Shown here: positions 22,043 through 31,439 of the stretch, in pieces
Layout: each line of letters opens with the position of its first letter
Numbering within the stretch: the stretch's first letter is position 1
From: Bacteroidales bacterium
Lineage (GTDB): Bacteria; Bacteroidota; Bacteroidia; Bacteroidales; UBA932
Assembly: GCA_016288055.1 (NCBI GenBank)
Contig: JAEEXZ010000018.1
Location: 1-36,720, forward strand
Length of the DNA: 36,720 nucleotides
Reading direction: 5' to 3'
The notes under the pieces: model-generated
Told to the model about the DNA's origin: nothing
What the model saw: the letters and a program-made list of their open reading frames with translations, nothing else
Databases searched by the model: none
Program-made: the position numbers and the translations under genes

Positions 22043-25000
22043 ATGTTCAAAAAACTACAAAATGTATTGCTGGCATTGGCTTTATGGGCAGGTGTCAGCG
22101 CAGTAGCCATGGCCCAAACGGCCAGCGGCACCGTAGTTGACACGCAAGGCCTGCCCATACCGGGCGCCAGTGTCATTGTCAAAGGGACCACTACAGGGAC
22201 CATGACCGCCGCCGATGGTACGTTCTCCATCGCCGCCCGTTCCGGTGCCGTCCTCGAGATTTCCTGCATCGGCTATGCCTCCCAGGAAATAAATGCCGGT
22301 ACCGGCCTCATGATTACCCTCAAGGAAGACAATGAATTCCTGGAGGAATCCGTTGTGACGGCACTGGGTATCAAGCGCGAGCGCAAGGCCTTGGGATACT
22401 CTGTTTCTGAAGTTAATTCGGACGAACTTCTGAAGAACAAACAAACCAATGTGGTAAACTCCCTGGCCGGTAAGGTCCCTGGTGTGAACGTGACCCAGTC
22501 CTCCGGCGCTGCAGGTGCAGGTGCATCCATCATCATCCGCGGTGCCAACTCCACCTCGGAAGGCCGCGACAACACTCCGCTGTTTGTGGTCGATGGCGTT
22601 ATTTACGATAACTCCACGACGGTATTCGGCAATAGCGGTTCCGACGGTATGACCCGTAGCAATACCACCTATTCCAACCGTGTGATGGATATCAACCCCG
22701 AGGATATCGAATCCATGTCCATCCTGAAAGGCGCCGCTGCCGCCGCCCTGTATGGTTCGCGTGCTGCAGACGGAGCCATTATCATCACCACCAAGAAGGG
22801 TGCTGAAGGGTCCGCCAAAGTCGAGTATGCAGGTAAAGTCAGCGTCTCATGGGCCAATAAACTGCCCCAGGCCCAGACACAGTTTGGCCGTGGCCGATAT
22901 GAAATCAACGGCGTCCTCAACGAACAGACCTACCAGACCTGGGGCGCCGAACTGGCCTCCAACGCCAATATCTACGACAATATCAACGGCTTCTTCCGGA
23001 ACGGTATCATTTATGACAACAACGTAAGCGTATCCGGTGGCTCCAAGAACGGATCCTTCTTCCTCTCCCTGTCCAACTTTGACCAAAAGGGTGTTGTGCC
23101 GAACACCGGCTACAATAAAACCACTGTCCGCTTCAACGGGGAACAGAAGTATGGTAAACTCACGGTGACGGCCAATGCCGCCTATTCCATTGCCAAAACA
23201 GACAAGACCCTCACATCCGGCGGTCTGTATGACGGCGGCGGCTCGGGTTCCATGACCTCACTTTATACCTGGCCGATTACCGAAGATGTCACCCACTATC
23301 TGAAACCTAACGGAACAAAATATCGCCTTTTCGAAGGCATCCTGGATCTGTCCGAGGACAAGGAAAATCCTTACTGGATTATCAATAAGAACAACCTGAA
23401 CGACAAGACCGCCCGTTTCACCGGCGCCGTATCGGCAAACTTGGACATCACCGACTGGTGGAACATTACGGGCCGCGTCGGATACGACCAGTACACCACT
23501 GACGCCTACACCTACATTGCACCCGGCTCCGTAGCAAGAGACATCTATCAGAACGGCCGTCTCAGCAAGAGTGACTACAACTACAGCTATCTGTCCACCA
23601 ACCTGATGAGCAATATGCACAAGACGTTTGGCCCGGTGGACCTCAACCTGCTGATGGGAACGACAACCGAAGCCACGGAACGGAGCAACCAGACTCACTG
23701 GGGTTACAATTTCATTACGGCAGGAACCATCAGTTTCAGCAATATTTCCAAGGAGAACCAGTTCTTCAACGACGCCACCGTCCAGAAACGTCTTGTCGGC
23801 GTATATGGTGAACTGCGTGCCGCCTACAAAAACATCGCTTACCTGACTATTACCGGCCGTAACGACTGGTCTTCCACCCTTCCCAAGAAGAACCGCAGTT
23901 ACTTCTATCCTTCCGTGAGCGGTTCCTTCGTATTCTCTGAGGTAATGCCCAAGAACAATGTCCTTACCTTTGGCAAGGTGCGTGCGTCCTGGGCCCGCGT
24001 AGGTAAGGATGCCAGTCCCTATGCCACCCTTACTTATCTGGAGTCTCCCATCACCTACGGCTCCTTCACGGGTGTAGGTAACACTTCTCGGTCTGGTAAC
24101 ATCTTCCTCGTCCCCGAAATCCAGACTGCCTGGGAAATCGGCACCGAACTCAAATTCCTGAACGGCCGCATCGGCCTGGATTGGACCTACTATCACAGCA
24201 GCACGGCCAACCAGATAGCGGCACCTCGTCTGTCACAGGCCAGCGGCTATGCCTTTACCACCATCAATTCCGGCTCCGTCATCAACAGAGGTCAGGAATT
24301 TGCGCTCACCGTCATCCCCATTTCCACGCGCAATTTTGAATGGACGATGGTCCTCAACGCTTCCTACAACAGAGGCACGCTGGGCCAGTTCCTGGAGGGT
24401 GTGGAAATGTTCTACCCCACCGATGCTCAGTTCGGCACCGTGAAGGCCGCATCCATCCCCAACGGCGGAATCTTCCTGGGCATGGTCGGTACGCGCTTTG
24501 AACGCGAAACCGCCGTGACAGGCGTTGACGGTGAAGGAAACGACATCGTCGCCGAGTTGCCCGAGGGCGTGGGCCGATATGTAATTGATCCCAACACCGG
24601 TTTGTACAAGGTTTCTTCCGAGACCAGCACGCTGGTAGGAAACCGTGAGCCCAAGCTCATCGGCGGCCTGGCCAACACCATCCGTTACAAGAACCTGTCC
24701 GTGTCCTTCCTGCTGGACTTCCGTCTGGGAGGTGCCGTGTACAATGGTACCGAATACCTGATGGCGTCCACCGGCATGAGCCCGATCACCACCTTGAACG
24801 ACCGCAAATCCGTCACCGTGAATGGTGTCATCAAAGATGGAGACACCTGGAAACCGTTTACGGAAACTTATGAGGCCGGAAAGCAGTACCCCATCAATAA
24901 CGTCACCTATAGCGGTGAGGCTATGATCCAGAAATACTGGGACAACCATCTTGACAACTCCTACAATTTCATCACGGATGTGAACTGGCTTAAGCTCCGT

Positions 25001-25231
25001 TCCCTGTCCATTACCTACGATCTGAGCAGCCTGGTAAAGAAAGCAAGCTTTATCAAAGGCTTCAGCGTAACGGCTACAGGTAATAACCTCTTCACCATCA
25101 CCAACTACAAGGGCATGGATCCCGAGGTGAGCACTGCCGGTGGTACTGGCGGCTCCGGCGCGACCGGTATTGACTATGCCAGTGTCCCCGCTGTTTCAAG
25201 CGTATCCTTCGGCGTAAATCTTAGATTCTAA
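22043..25231 (+). CDS. SusC/RagA-type TonB-dependent outer-membrane transporter (pair 3)
   Basis: 1062 residues. Signal peptide to about residue 25 (AMAQ), CarboxypepD_reg-like domain (27-105), then the variant junction VVTALGIKRERKALGYSVSEVN, which marks a common SusC subgroup. The plug has AGKVPGVNVTQSSGAAGAG and TPLFVVDGVIYDN, and the barrel ends SSVSFGVNLRF. It pairs with the SusD at 25238, 6 nt downstream. The N-terminal quarter is paralogous to the SusC at 18589, but the junction and barrel differ, so the two probably take different substrates. Confidence 0.95.
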   Translation: MFKKLQNVLLALALWAGVSAVAMAQTASGTVVDTQGLPIPGASVIVKGTTTGTMTAADGTFSIAARSGAVLEISCIGYASQEINAGTGLMITLKEDNEFLEESVVTALGIKRERKALGYSVSEVNSDELLKNKQTNVVNSLAGKVPGVNVTQSSGAAGAGASIIIRGANSTSEGRDNTPLFVVDGVIYDNSTTVFGNSGSDGMTRSNTTYSNRVMDINPEDIESMSILKGAAAAALYGSRAADGAIIITTKKGAEGSAKVEYAGKVSVSWANKLPQAQTQFGRGRYEINGVLNEQTYQTWGAELASNANIYDNINGFFRNGIIYDNNVSVSGGSKNGSFFLSLSNFDQKGVVPNTGYNKTTVRFNGEQKYGKLTVTANAAYSIAKTDKTLTSGGLYDGGGSGSMTSLYTWPITEDVTHYLKPNGTKYRLFEGILDLSEDKENPYWIINKNNLNDKTARFTGAVSANLDITDWWNITGRVGYDQYTTDAYTYIAPGSVARDIYQNGRLSKSDYNYSYLSTNLMSNMHKTFGPVDLNLLMGTTTEATERSNQTHWGYNFITAGTISFSNISKENQFFNDATVQKRLVGVYGELRAAYKNIAYLTITGRNDWSSTLPKKNRSYFYPSVSGSFVFSEVMPKNNVLTFGKVRASWARVGKDASPYATLTYLESPITYGSFTGVGNTSRSGNIFLVPEIQTAWEIGTELKFLNGRIGLDWTYYHSSTANQIAAPRLSQASGYAFTTINSGSVINRGQEFALTVIPISTRNFEWTMVLNASYNRGTLGQFLEGVEMFYPTDAQFGTVKAASIPNGGIFLGMVGTRFERETAVTGVDGEGNDIVAELPEGVGRYVIDPNTGLYKVSSETSTLVGNREPKLIGGLANTIRYKNLSVSFLLDFRLGGAVYNGTEYLMASTGMSPITTLNDRKSVTVNGVIKDGDTWKPFTETYEAGKQYPINNVTYSGEAMIQKYWDNHLDNSYNFITDVNWLKLRSLSITYDLSSLVKKASFIKGFSVTATGNNLFTITNYKGMDPEVSTAGGTGGSGATGIDYASVPAVSSVSFGVNLRF

Positions 25232-25237
25232 AGCAGT

Positions 25238-27229
25238 ATGAAAAAACTCTTCAATATAGCAATCCTGTTTGTTTTGCTCATGGGATCTGTATCCTGCGAA
25301 AAGTGGCTGGATGTAAACACCGATCCCGACAAGCCCAACAGTTCCAGCGCGCTTGTCAATAACCGCCTGCCCTGGATTCAGCACTTTTATTCTTATGCTG
25401 CCGGTACAGCCAACATGAGAACCGCCTGCACTGCGGGTGTATATTACAGTAATAACAACAATAACAACAAGCTCAGCACTACCTGGGAATGCAACGCCGG
25501 CACCACTACCACCGTGTACCAGGGCTGGTTTATCGAATGTGCCAACAACCTTCCCAGCCTGTACGACAAGGCCGAGGAAGAGGAAGCCTACTACTACATG
25601 GGCGCTGCCGAGGTAATCCACGCCATGGGCTTCATGATGATGCTGGACCTCTATGGCGAGATCCCTTACACCGAGGCCCTTGTCGCCAATCCTTCCCCTG
25701 CCTATGACGATGGCAAAACCATCTACGAAGGTTGCCTTGCAAAATTGGACCACGCCATTGAACTGTTCAGCATGGAACAGGGCCCTAATGCCACCGCGTT
25801 CTCCCTGGGTGACATGTGGTGCGGCGGCGATCCTGCCAAGTGGCTCAAGCTCTGCTACGGTCTCAAGGCCCGTTATCTGCTCAAGCTTTCCAAGAAAACC
25901 AATCAGTTTGATGGAGACGCCATTCTGGAGTGCTTAAGCAAAGGTCCCCAGTCCAACGACGACAATGCCGTTATGCTATGCTACAATGTTGCATCCGATG
26001 TGGTGGACTACTGGTTCAAAGACCCCATCATGACCAACCCGAACTGGGATGTCGTAGCCTATGGCAACAACCAGCGCATCTCCAAGTTCCACAAGGACCT
26101 CCTGGTGAATATGCGCGGTGCCGGCGTAGAAGACCCCCGTATGACAAAGATTGTTCCTGCCGCCATGGCAGACATCAAGGTTGACAACAACGGAAAGGTT
26201 ATCTCCTACAAATGGAGGCGCTCCGAAGGCGTGGACATTTACGGCGAAGCCAAACGCCTGCTGCAGGCGGGTGCCGCTTCCATCTCCCTCACCTCTTTCA
26301 CCAAAGATGGAAAGGACATCACATACACCATTGGGGATAACGCTATCCGCGCCGAGTTTATTGCAGCCATGGGCAGCAAGGTCAAATCAGTGAATGGCAA
26401 CGACGTAAAAGTATCTTATCCGAAGGGCTCCATTTTCGTGGACAGCAACAACTACATGTACGCCGGTGATACGGCATACGTCAATCTCCGCAGCGCCTCC
26501 CAGCTCACTCTGCAGAGCTCCGGCCAGCCGGAGAACGACATGAACTGGTACAGTGGCCCTGATCCGTACACTGCCGGTGCCGTGCTCTCCACGGGCTCCT
26601 TCCAGGTGCGTCCCAACTCCGATTTCGATATTCTCACTTACTATGAGATGTGCTTTATCAAGGCCGAGGTCCTGATGCGTCAGGGCAAGGCCCCCGAGGC
26701 CCTCATCGCCTACAAAGCCGGTATCAAGGCCCACATGGACAGAATGCAGGCACAGCTTCGTAACTGGCAGGCCGGCGGTTACGCCGCAAAGAACCCGGAC
26801 ATGGCTCCCATGGACGAGGCTGCTATCACCAACTATCTGGCCAGTGCAGCCGTTGCCCAGAGCTCCGGCGAACTGACGATGTCCGACATCATGCTTCAGA
26901 AATACATCGCCATGGGTTGTAGCATAGAGAACTGGAATGACATGCGCCGCTTCAACTTCAGCGCCGGCAATATCGGTTCTTACGGAGTGGTTTATCCTGG
27001 TTACGACAGAGGACCGATGTTCTCCGGCCAGGCCCAGCTCACCGGTACTATAAAAACCGACCCGACCTATTGGCAGCGTCGTTGGAGACTTCCGGACAAG
27101 TGGGAACTCACCGTCAATAAGATAAACGCCCAGGCTTCCAGCAAGATTGCCTATGAAACCAATGTCTGGTGTTATCCCGTATGGTGGGATTGCGCCACCG
27201 ATGACGAATATTACGGCTACATCAGATAA
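25238..27229 (+). CDS. SusD/RagB-type nutrient-binding lipoprotein (pair 3, SusD-like_2 type)
   Basis: 663 residues. Lipoprotein signal SVSC (Cys20), then EKWLDVNTDPDKPNSSS, the classic N terminus of the SusD-like_2 group. It has an Asn-run (YYSNNNNNNK) and helical blocks EVIHAMGFMMMLDLYGEIPYTEAL and MCFIKAEVLMRQG. The C-terminal segment holds IAMGCSIENWNDMRRFNFS and WQRRWRLPDKWELTVNK. It is the surface partner of the SusC at 22043. A hairpin terminator follows within 25 bp, so the operon is only two genes. Confidence 0.94.
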   Translation: MKKLFNIAILFVLLMGSVSCEKWLDVNTDPDKPNSSSALVNNRLPWIQHFYSYAAGTANMRTACTAGVYYSNNNNNNKLSTTWECNAGTTTTVYQGWFIECANNLPSLYDKAEEEEAYYYMGAAEVIHAMGFMMMLDLYGEIPYTEALVANPSPAYDDGKTIYEGCLAKLDHAIELFSMEQGPNATAFSLGDMWCGGDPAKWLKLCYGLKARYLLKLSKKTNQFDGDAILECLSKGPQSNDDNAVMLCYNVASDVVDYWFKDPIMTNPNWDVVAYGNNQRISKFHKDLLVNMRGAGVEDPRMTKIVPAAMADIKVDNNGKVISYKWRRSEGVDIYGEAKRLLQAGAASISLTSFTKDGKDITYTIGDNAIRAEFIAAMGSKVKSVNGNDVKVSYPKGSIFVDSNNYMYAGDTAYVNLRSASQLTLQSSGQPENDMNWYSGPDPYTAGAVLSTGSFQVRPNSDFDILTYYEMCFIKAEVLMRQGKAPEALIAYKAGIKAHMDRMQAQLRNWQAGGYAAKNPDMAPMDEAAITNYLASAAVAQSSGELTMSDIMLQKYIAMGCSIENWNDMRRFNFSAGNIGSYGVVYPGYDRGPMFSGQAQLTGTIKTDPTYWQRRWRLPDKWELTVNKINAQASSKIAYETNVWCYPVWWDCATDDEYYGYIR

Positions 27230-27252
27230 GGACAACTGATATCGTTAAGAAG

Positions 27253-27284
27253 ATTGCCGCGCTGACACAGGTCAACGCGGCAAT
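27253..27284 (+). terminator. terminator of SusC/SusD operon 3
   Basis: ATTGCCGCG (27253-27261) pairs with CGCGGCAAT (27276-27284) and an inner TGAC/GTCA stem, followed by TTTGTATG. It lies 24 bp past the SusD stop. Confidence 0.7.
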
Positions 27285-27320
27285 TTGTATGTAAAGAGTC
27301 ACACTGTGCAAAAAAATGAG

Positions 27321-27328
27321 TATTTTTG
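27321..27328 (+). promoter_or_regulatory. -7 box of the mannose-6-phosphate isomerase gene
   Basis: TATTTTTG, matching TAnnTTTG, 19 nt before the ATG. There is no TTTG at the -33 position. Confidence 0.45.
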
Positions 27329-27347
27329 CGGCGTCAAAACTGAAATT

Positions 27348-28268
27348 ATGCATCCTCTTAAGTTCAAACCCATTGTAAAAACCCTGGTCTGGGGTACCGA
27401 GAGCTGGGAGCTTTCCGGAGTGACCAACGACGAAAGCGTAGTGGCCGAAGGTCCCCTCGCAGGAAAAACCATTGCAGAGCTCACCAAAGAATATAAAGGC
27501 CAGCTCGTAGGCAAGCACGTGTACGAAAACACCGGTGACGAGTTTCCCATGCTGGTGAAATTCATCGACGCCAAGCAGGACCTCTCCATCCAGGTACACC
27601 CGAACGACGAAGTGGCCGCCGCCAGACACAACGGCAGCAAGGGCAAGACTGAGATGTGGTACGTGATCGGCACCAAGCCGGGCGCCCACCTCCTCGTCGG
27701 CCTCAAAGAGAAAATCACCCCTGAAATCTACGAGCAGAAGGTGGCCGATGGAACCATCACCGACGTCCTGTGCCGCTACGACATCCAGCCGGGCGACGTC
27801 TTCTTCCTGCCCGCCGGCCGCATCCACGCCATCTGCGGAGGCAGCTACATCGCCGAGATCCAGCAGACCTCCGACCTCACCTACCGCATCTACGACTACA
27901 ATCGGCCAGGCCTGGACGGCAAGCCCCGCCAGCTGCACACCGAATGGGCCAAGACGGCCATCGACTACACCGTTTACGACAACTACCGCACGGAATACCC
28001 CCGCGAAAAAGACGAGGAGATGCAGGTGGCCGACTGCCCCTACTTCACCACCAGCGTCTATGACCTTACCCTCCCCTACGCCAAGGACCTGAGCGACATC
28101 GACTCCTTCATGGTGGTCATGTGCCTGGAAGGCAGCGGCACCCTGGAAGTGGACGGGGAAGAAATGAGCATCGGCCAGGGTGAGACGGTACTCATCCCGG
28201 CCGACGCCGATGACATTTGCTTCATCCCGGAGGATGGAATGAAGGTCTTGACTTCTTACATCCGCTAG
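27348..28268 (+). CDS. manA: mannose-6-phosphate isomerase, class I
   Basis: 306 residues, cytoplasmic, cupin fold. It interconverts mannose 6-phosphate and fructose 6-phosphate, linking mannose use and GDP-mannose supply to glycolysis. The zinc-site residues of type I enzymes are visible: Q82 and H84 in SIQVHPND, E102 in KTEMWYV and H160 in PAGRIHAI. The conserved YDYNRPG block follows near residue 190. The length fits the short Bacteroidetes/Firmicutes form. The frame is open from 27285, but the extra part translates the terminator and promoter region, so I use the ATG at 27348. The gene ends in CTAG, which also encodes the stop of the convergent peptidase gene. Confidence 0.94.
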   Translation: MHPLKFKPIVKTLVWGTESWELSGVTNDESVVAEGPLAGKTIAELTKEYKGQLVGKHVYENTGDEFPMLVKFIDAKQDLSIQVHPNDEVAAARHNGSKGKTEMWYVIGTKPGAHLLVGLKEKITPEIYEQKVADGTITDVLCRYDIQPGDVFFLPAGRIHAICGGSYIAEIQQTSDLTYRIYDYNRPGLDGKPRQLHTEWAKTAIDYTVYDNYRTEYPREKDEEMQVADCPYFTTSVYDLTLPYAKDLSDIDSFMVVMCLEGSGTLEVDGEEMSIGQGETVLIPADADDICFIPEDGMKVLTSYIR

Positions 28269-30274
28269 TTCAGTCCGCGGGCACGCATCAGAGCAGAGGG
28301 GTCGGGATCGGCTCCTCTGAACTGTTTATAGAGGACCATAGGTTCCTCGCTGCCGCCCTTCTCGAGGAAGGTCTTGCGGAAGGCCGATGCAGTCTCCTTG
28401 TTGAAGATGCCGTCTTCCTTGAACTTCTCCCAGGCGTCCACAGCCAGCACCTCGCTCCAGAGGTAGCTGTAGTAGCCGGCGCTGTAACCGCTGCCGATGA
28501 TATGGTTGAAGTACGAAGTACGGTAACGGGGGATGATTTCATCAATCAGGCCCATCTCCTTGCACACCTTATCCTCGAAAGCGCGGATATCCTCGGGGCC
28601 CTGGAAGGTTGCCAGCTGGTCCACGGAGAGCTCGTGCCACTTCATGTCCAGGATGGAGGCGGCGCAGGTCTCGCCGGCGGCAAAGCCCTGGTTGAACTGC
28701 AGGGACTTGCGGATTTTCTCCACCAGGGAAGCCGGAATGGGTTCACCGGTATAGCAGTTGTTGGCATAATCGGCCAGGATTTCCGGCACGAAGGCAAAGT
28801 TCTCGTTGAATTGGGAGAACATCTCCACGAAGTCGCGGGCCACGTTGGTACCGGAAACGCTGGTGTAGTTGCACTGGCTCAGGAAACCATGCAGGGCGTG
28901 ACCGAACTCGTGGAAGGCGGTGGTCACGTTGTCGATGGTGAGGAGGCTGGGCGTCGCAGCGGTGGGATCCTCGTTGGGAGCCGGGAAATTGCACACGTTG
29001 ACGATGACGGGACGCACACCGGTGGACTGCTCGCGGAAGTTGTTCATCCAGGCACCGCCGCGCTTGGTGGGACGCACGTAGTAGTCGCGGTAGAAGATAC
29101 CGATGAGGCTGCCGTCAGGCTCGGAGAGCTTGTAAGCGTAAACATTCGGGCCATAAACCTCCACCTCGGGAGCCGGCTCGATACAGATGCCGTAAATCTT
29201 CTCGGCGGCGGTGAAGACGCCCTTGAGGACGCTGTCGGCCTGGAAGTAAGGCTTGGTAACATTCTCGTCCAGGGCATACTTCTGCGCGCGGAGTTTCTCG
29301 GCGTAATACATCCAGTCCCAGGCCTCGATCTTGTGGCCGGCGATCTTCTGCATTTCCTTCATCTGGCCACGTGCGCTGCGCATGCAGGCGTCCATGATGG
29401 GCTGCAGGAAGTTGTCAACGGTGGCGGGGTCCCCGGCCATCTTGTTGGAGAGCTGGAAGGCGGCGAAGTTGGAATAGCCCAGGAGGCTGGCCATCTCGGC
29501 GCGAAGTTTCAGCACCTCAAGGACAATGGCATTGGTGTCGTTCTCGTTACCGTTGTTGCCGCGGGAAGAGTAGGCCTTGAACACCTGCTCGCGCTTGGCG
29601 CGGTCCTCGCAGGAAGCCATGAAGTCATAATACTCGCTCACCGTGATGCCGGTGGCTTCCTTGAAGGCGTTGTTCTCTGCCAGGAGCTTCTGGCCGAACT
29701 GCTGGGTAAGGGTGGCCAGACGGCTGGAGATTTCGGCAAAACGCTTCTTGCCGGCCTCGTCCAAGCCAACGCCGTTGCGCTCGAAGCTCTGGTAGAGCTT
29801 CTTGGTAGCCATCTGCTGCTCGCGGGTCAGGCCATCCATGTTGTCATAGACAGCCTTCACGCGGGCGAAGAGGGCTTCATTCATCATGATTTCGTTGGAA
29901 GCGTCGGTGATGAGCGGGGTCACTTCCTCTTCGATGGCCTGCATCTCGGGGGTGGAGTCGCTCTCGGCGAGGTTGAAGAACACACCCTGCACCTTATCCA
30001 GGATGGGGCTGGCCTGCTCGAATGCCAGGATGGTATTCTCGAAGGTGGGAGCATCCTTGCAGTCGATGATGGCCTGGATATTGGCCTTTTCTTCTTCGAT
30101 ACCGGCCTTGAAGGCAGGCACGTACTGGTCAATGGTAATCTTGGAGAAAGGAGCCGTTCCGTAAGGGGTATCCCACTCCTGCAGGAAGATGTTCGTGGAC
30201 TTGTTGTCGCAGGCGCTTACAATCATAAGCAAAGCCAGGCCCAGGGGCCTGGCGATTTTAAAGGTTCGTTTCAT
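28265..30274 (-). CDS. dcp: M3 family zinc metallopeptidase lipoprotein (dipeptidyl carboxypeptidase/oligopeptidase A-like)
   Basis: 669 residues. The signal peptide carries a lipobox VSAC (Cys22), so it is exported and lipid-anchored. The zinc motif HEFGHALHG is at H455-E456-H459, and the third ligand is the Glu in the DFVEMFSQFNENF block that follows. C-terminal GSGYSAGYYSYLWSEVLAVDAW is typical of M3 Dcp/OpdA proteins, which cleave short peptides. Its ATG overlaps the stop of the DUF5689 gene as TAATG, making it the last gene of the nuclease-TonB operon. The stop overlaps that of manA by 4 nt, leaving no room for a terminator outside coding sequence. The gene symbol is by family resemblance. 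Confidence 0.92.
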   Translation of the reverse strand: MKRTFKIARPLGLALLMIVSACDNKSTNIFLQEWDTPYGTAPFSKITIDQYVPAFKAGIEEEKANIQAIIDCKDAPTFENTILAFEQASPILDKVQGVFFNLAESDSTPEMQAIEEEVTPLITDASNEIMMNEALFARVKAVYDNMDGLTREQQMATKKLYQSFERNGVGLDEAGKKRFAEISSRLATLTQQFGQKLLAENNAFKEATGITVSEYYDFMASCEDRAKREQVFKAYSSRGNNGNENDTNAIVLEVLKLRAEMASLLGYSNFAAFQLSNKMAGDPATVDNFLQPIMDACMRSARGQMKEMQKIAGHKIEAWDWMYYAEKLRAQKYALDENVTKPYFQADSVLKGVFTAAEKIYGICIEPAPEVEVYGPNVYAYKLSEPDGSLIGIFYRDYYVRPTKRGGAWMNNFREQSTGVRPVIVNVCNFPAPNEDPTAATPSLLTIDNVTTAFHEFGHALHGFLSQCNYTSVSGTNVARDFVEMFSQFNENFAFVPEILADYANNCYTGEPIPASLVEKIRKSLQFNQGFAAGETCAASILDMKWHELSVDQLATFQGPEDIRAFEDKVCKEMGLIDEIIPRYRTSYFNHIIGSGYSAGYYSYLWSEVLAVDAWEKFKEDGIFNKETASAFRKTFLEKGGSEEPMVLYKQFRGADPDPSALMRARGLN

Positions 30275-31434
30275 TATTCAATTACAACAGAAATAGAAGG
30301 ATCTTCGACCAGGGAAATCTGCGCGGCACCGTTGTACAGGGTAACAATGCCGGTGATGGTTACAGGGGTCTTGGCCAGGATTTGGGCGGAGAGCTTAGTG
30401 TCCGCAAACTTGGCATAGCCGCTGGTACGCACCTGCACATCCGTGGCTCCCAGTTTGAAGTAGTGGGAAATATAGTTGGCCGATGCATACTTGATCATGA
30501 TTTCCTTATAGCTGAGGGTAGCGTCCGCACCGAACTTGGCCGCCGTATCCTCATCGAGATATCTCGCAGGCGTACCCAGGATGGAGCCGTAGCGCGTAGC
30601 GCCGCTGCCGACTTCCGCCGCATCCCACACGCCGCTTTCCAGATAGCGGATGTAACCGGCCTTGGTGCAGGCCCAGGTATTCACGCCCCAGGTTCCGTTG
30701 TCGGAGAGGAACACGCGGTTTTCCGGGTTGCCGCTCTTGTGCGCCATGTTGGAGTTCGGGTAGAACAGCGCGAAGATCTGGTCTCCATAGACACAGCCCT
30801 TCAGGGTTACCATCTTGCCCCAGACCGGATCTGAAGACCCGGCGGTGATGGCGGCTTTCAGTGCAGTCTCGGAGAGCACCACCGGAGCAAAGGCCCCCTC
30901 GTTGAACCCGCGGAAGATGTGGGCGTCGATTACGGCCTGCAGGTTGATGTAAGATGTCTCGTACTCGTTGGTGGCGGTCTGATCGGCCCCCATACCCAGC
31001 TGCAGCATGCCGTTGTAGGCGCCCAGCGTGAGGCCCTCGCACTTGACATAGACGACCGTACCCACAGGGTATTCGTTATACAGCGAGCTCTTGCCCAGTT
31101 TCAGGGTGATGGCTGCGCCGTTCGTAGGGGTGGTGCCGTCCTGGATGTACATTTCGTTGTAGATGTTGCCGCTCTTGTCGGAGGAAATCACCCGGCCCTT
31201 GATCCAGATGTTCTGGTCGATGGTAACGGGGATTCCGTTATAGAGGGATTTGAGTTCCAGGATGGGAGTGATGGTCTCCAGGCCTTCGGTTTCCTTGAGC
31301 TGGTCCTCCGTCAGAGGCAGCTTGTAGGCGCCGTCGGGATAGTTGACGGTAAACACCGGATCCCATTCTTCTTTCAGACTCCGGCAGGAAGCAAGTGCCG
31401 CGACGGCGGCAACGCAAAGAATAAACTTTTTCAT
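30274..31434 (-). CDS. DUF5689 lipoprotein with probable OB-fold domains
   Basis: 386 residues with a lipoprotein signal (LASC, Cys17). Residues about 58-148 carry the DUF5689 pattern: ITPILELKSLYNG, VTIDQNIWIKGRVISSDKSG, YNEMYIQDGT, VGTVVYVKCEGLTLGAYNG. This alternation resembles OB-fold modules joined to secreted nucleases of the YhcR type. A second, shorter stretch of the same kind ends the protein (PVTITGIVTLYNGAAQISLVE). It sits between a TonB-dependent receptor (5 nt upstream) and an M3 peptidase, with two nucleases further upstream. I infer a surface ligand-binding partner of the receptor, in the place SusD takes in sugar systems, perhaps binding nucleic acid. Function is not established. 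Confidence 0.8.
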   Translation of the reverse strand: MKKFILCVAAVAALASCRSLKEEWDPVFTVNYPDGAYKLPLTEDQLKETEGLETITPILELKSLYNGIPVTIDQNIWIKGRVISSDKSGNIYNEMYIQDGTTPTNGAAITLKLGKSSLYNEYPVGTVVYVKCEGLTLGAYNGMLQLGMGADQTATNEYETSYINLQAVIDAHIFRGFNEGAFAPVVLSETALKAAITAGSSDPVWGKMVTLKGCVYGDQIFALFYPNSNMAHKSGNPENRVFLSDNGTWGVNTWACTKAGYIRYLESGVWDAAEVGSGATRYGSILGTPARYLDEDTAAKFGADATLSYKEIMIKYASANYISHYFKLGATDVQVRTSGYAKFADTKLSAQILAKTPVTITGIVTLYNGAAQISLVEDPSISVVIE

Positions 31435-31439
31435 GGCTC

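Noticed and set aside
28217..30418. A 733-codon open frame opposite the M3 peptidase gene
   Set aside because: Same antisense effect. The minus strand has the HEFGH zinc motif and a lipoprotein signal.
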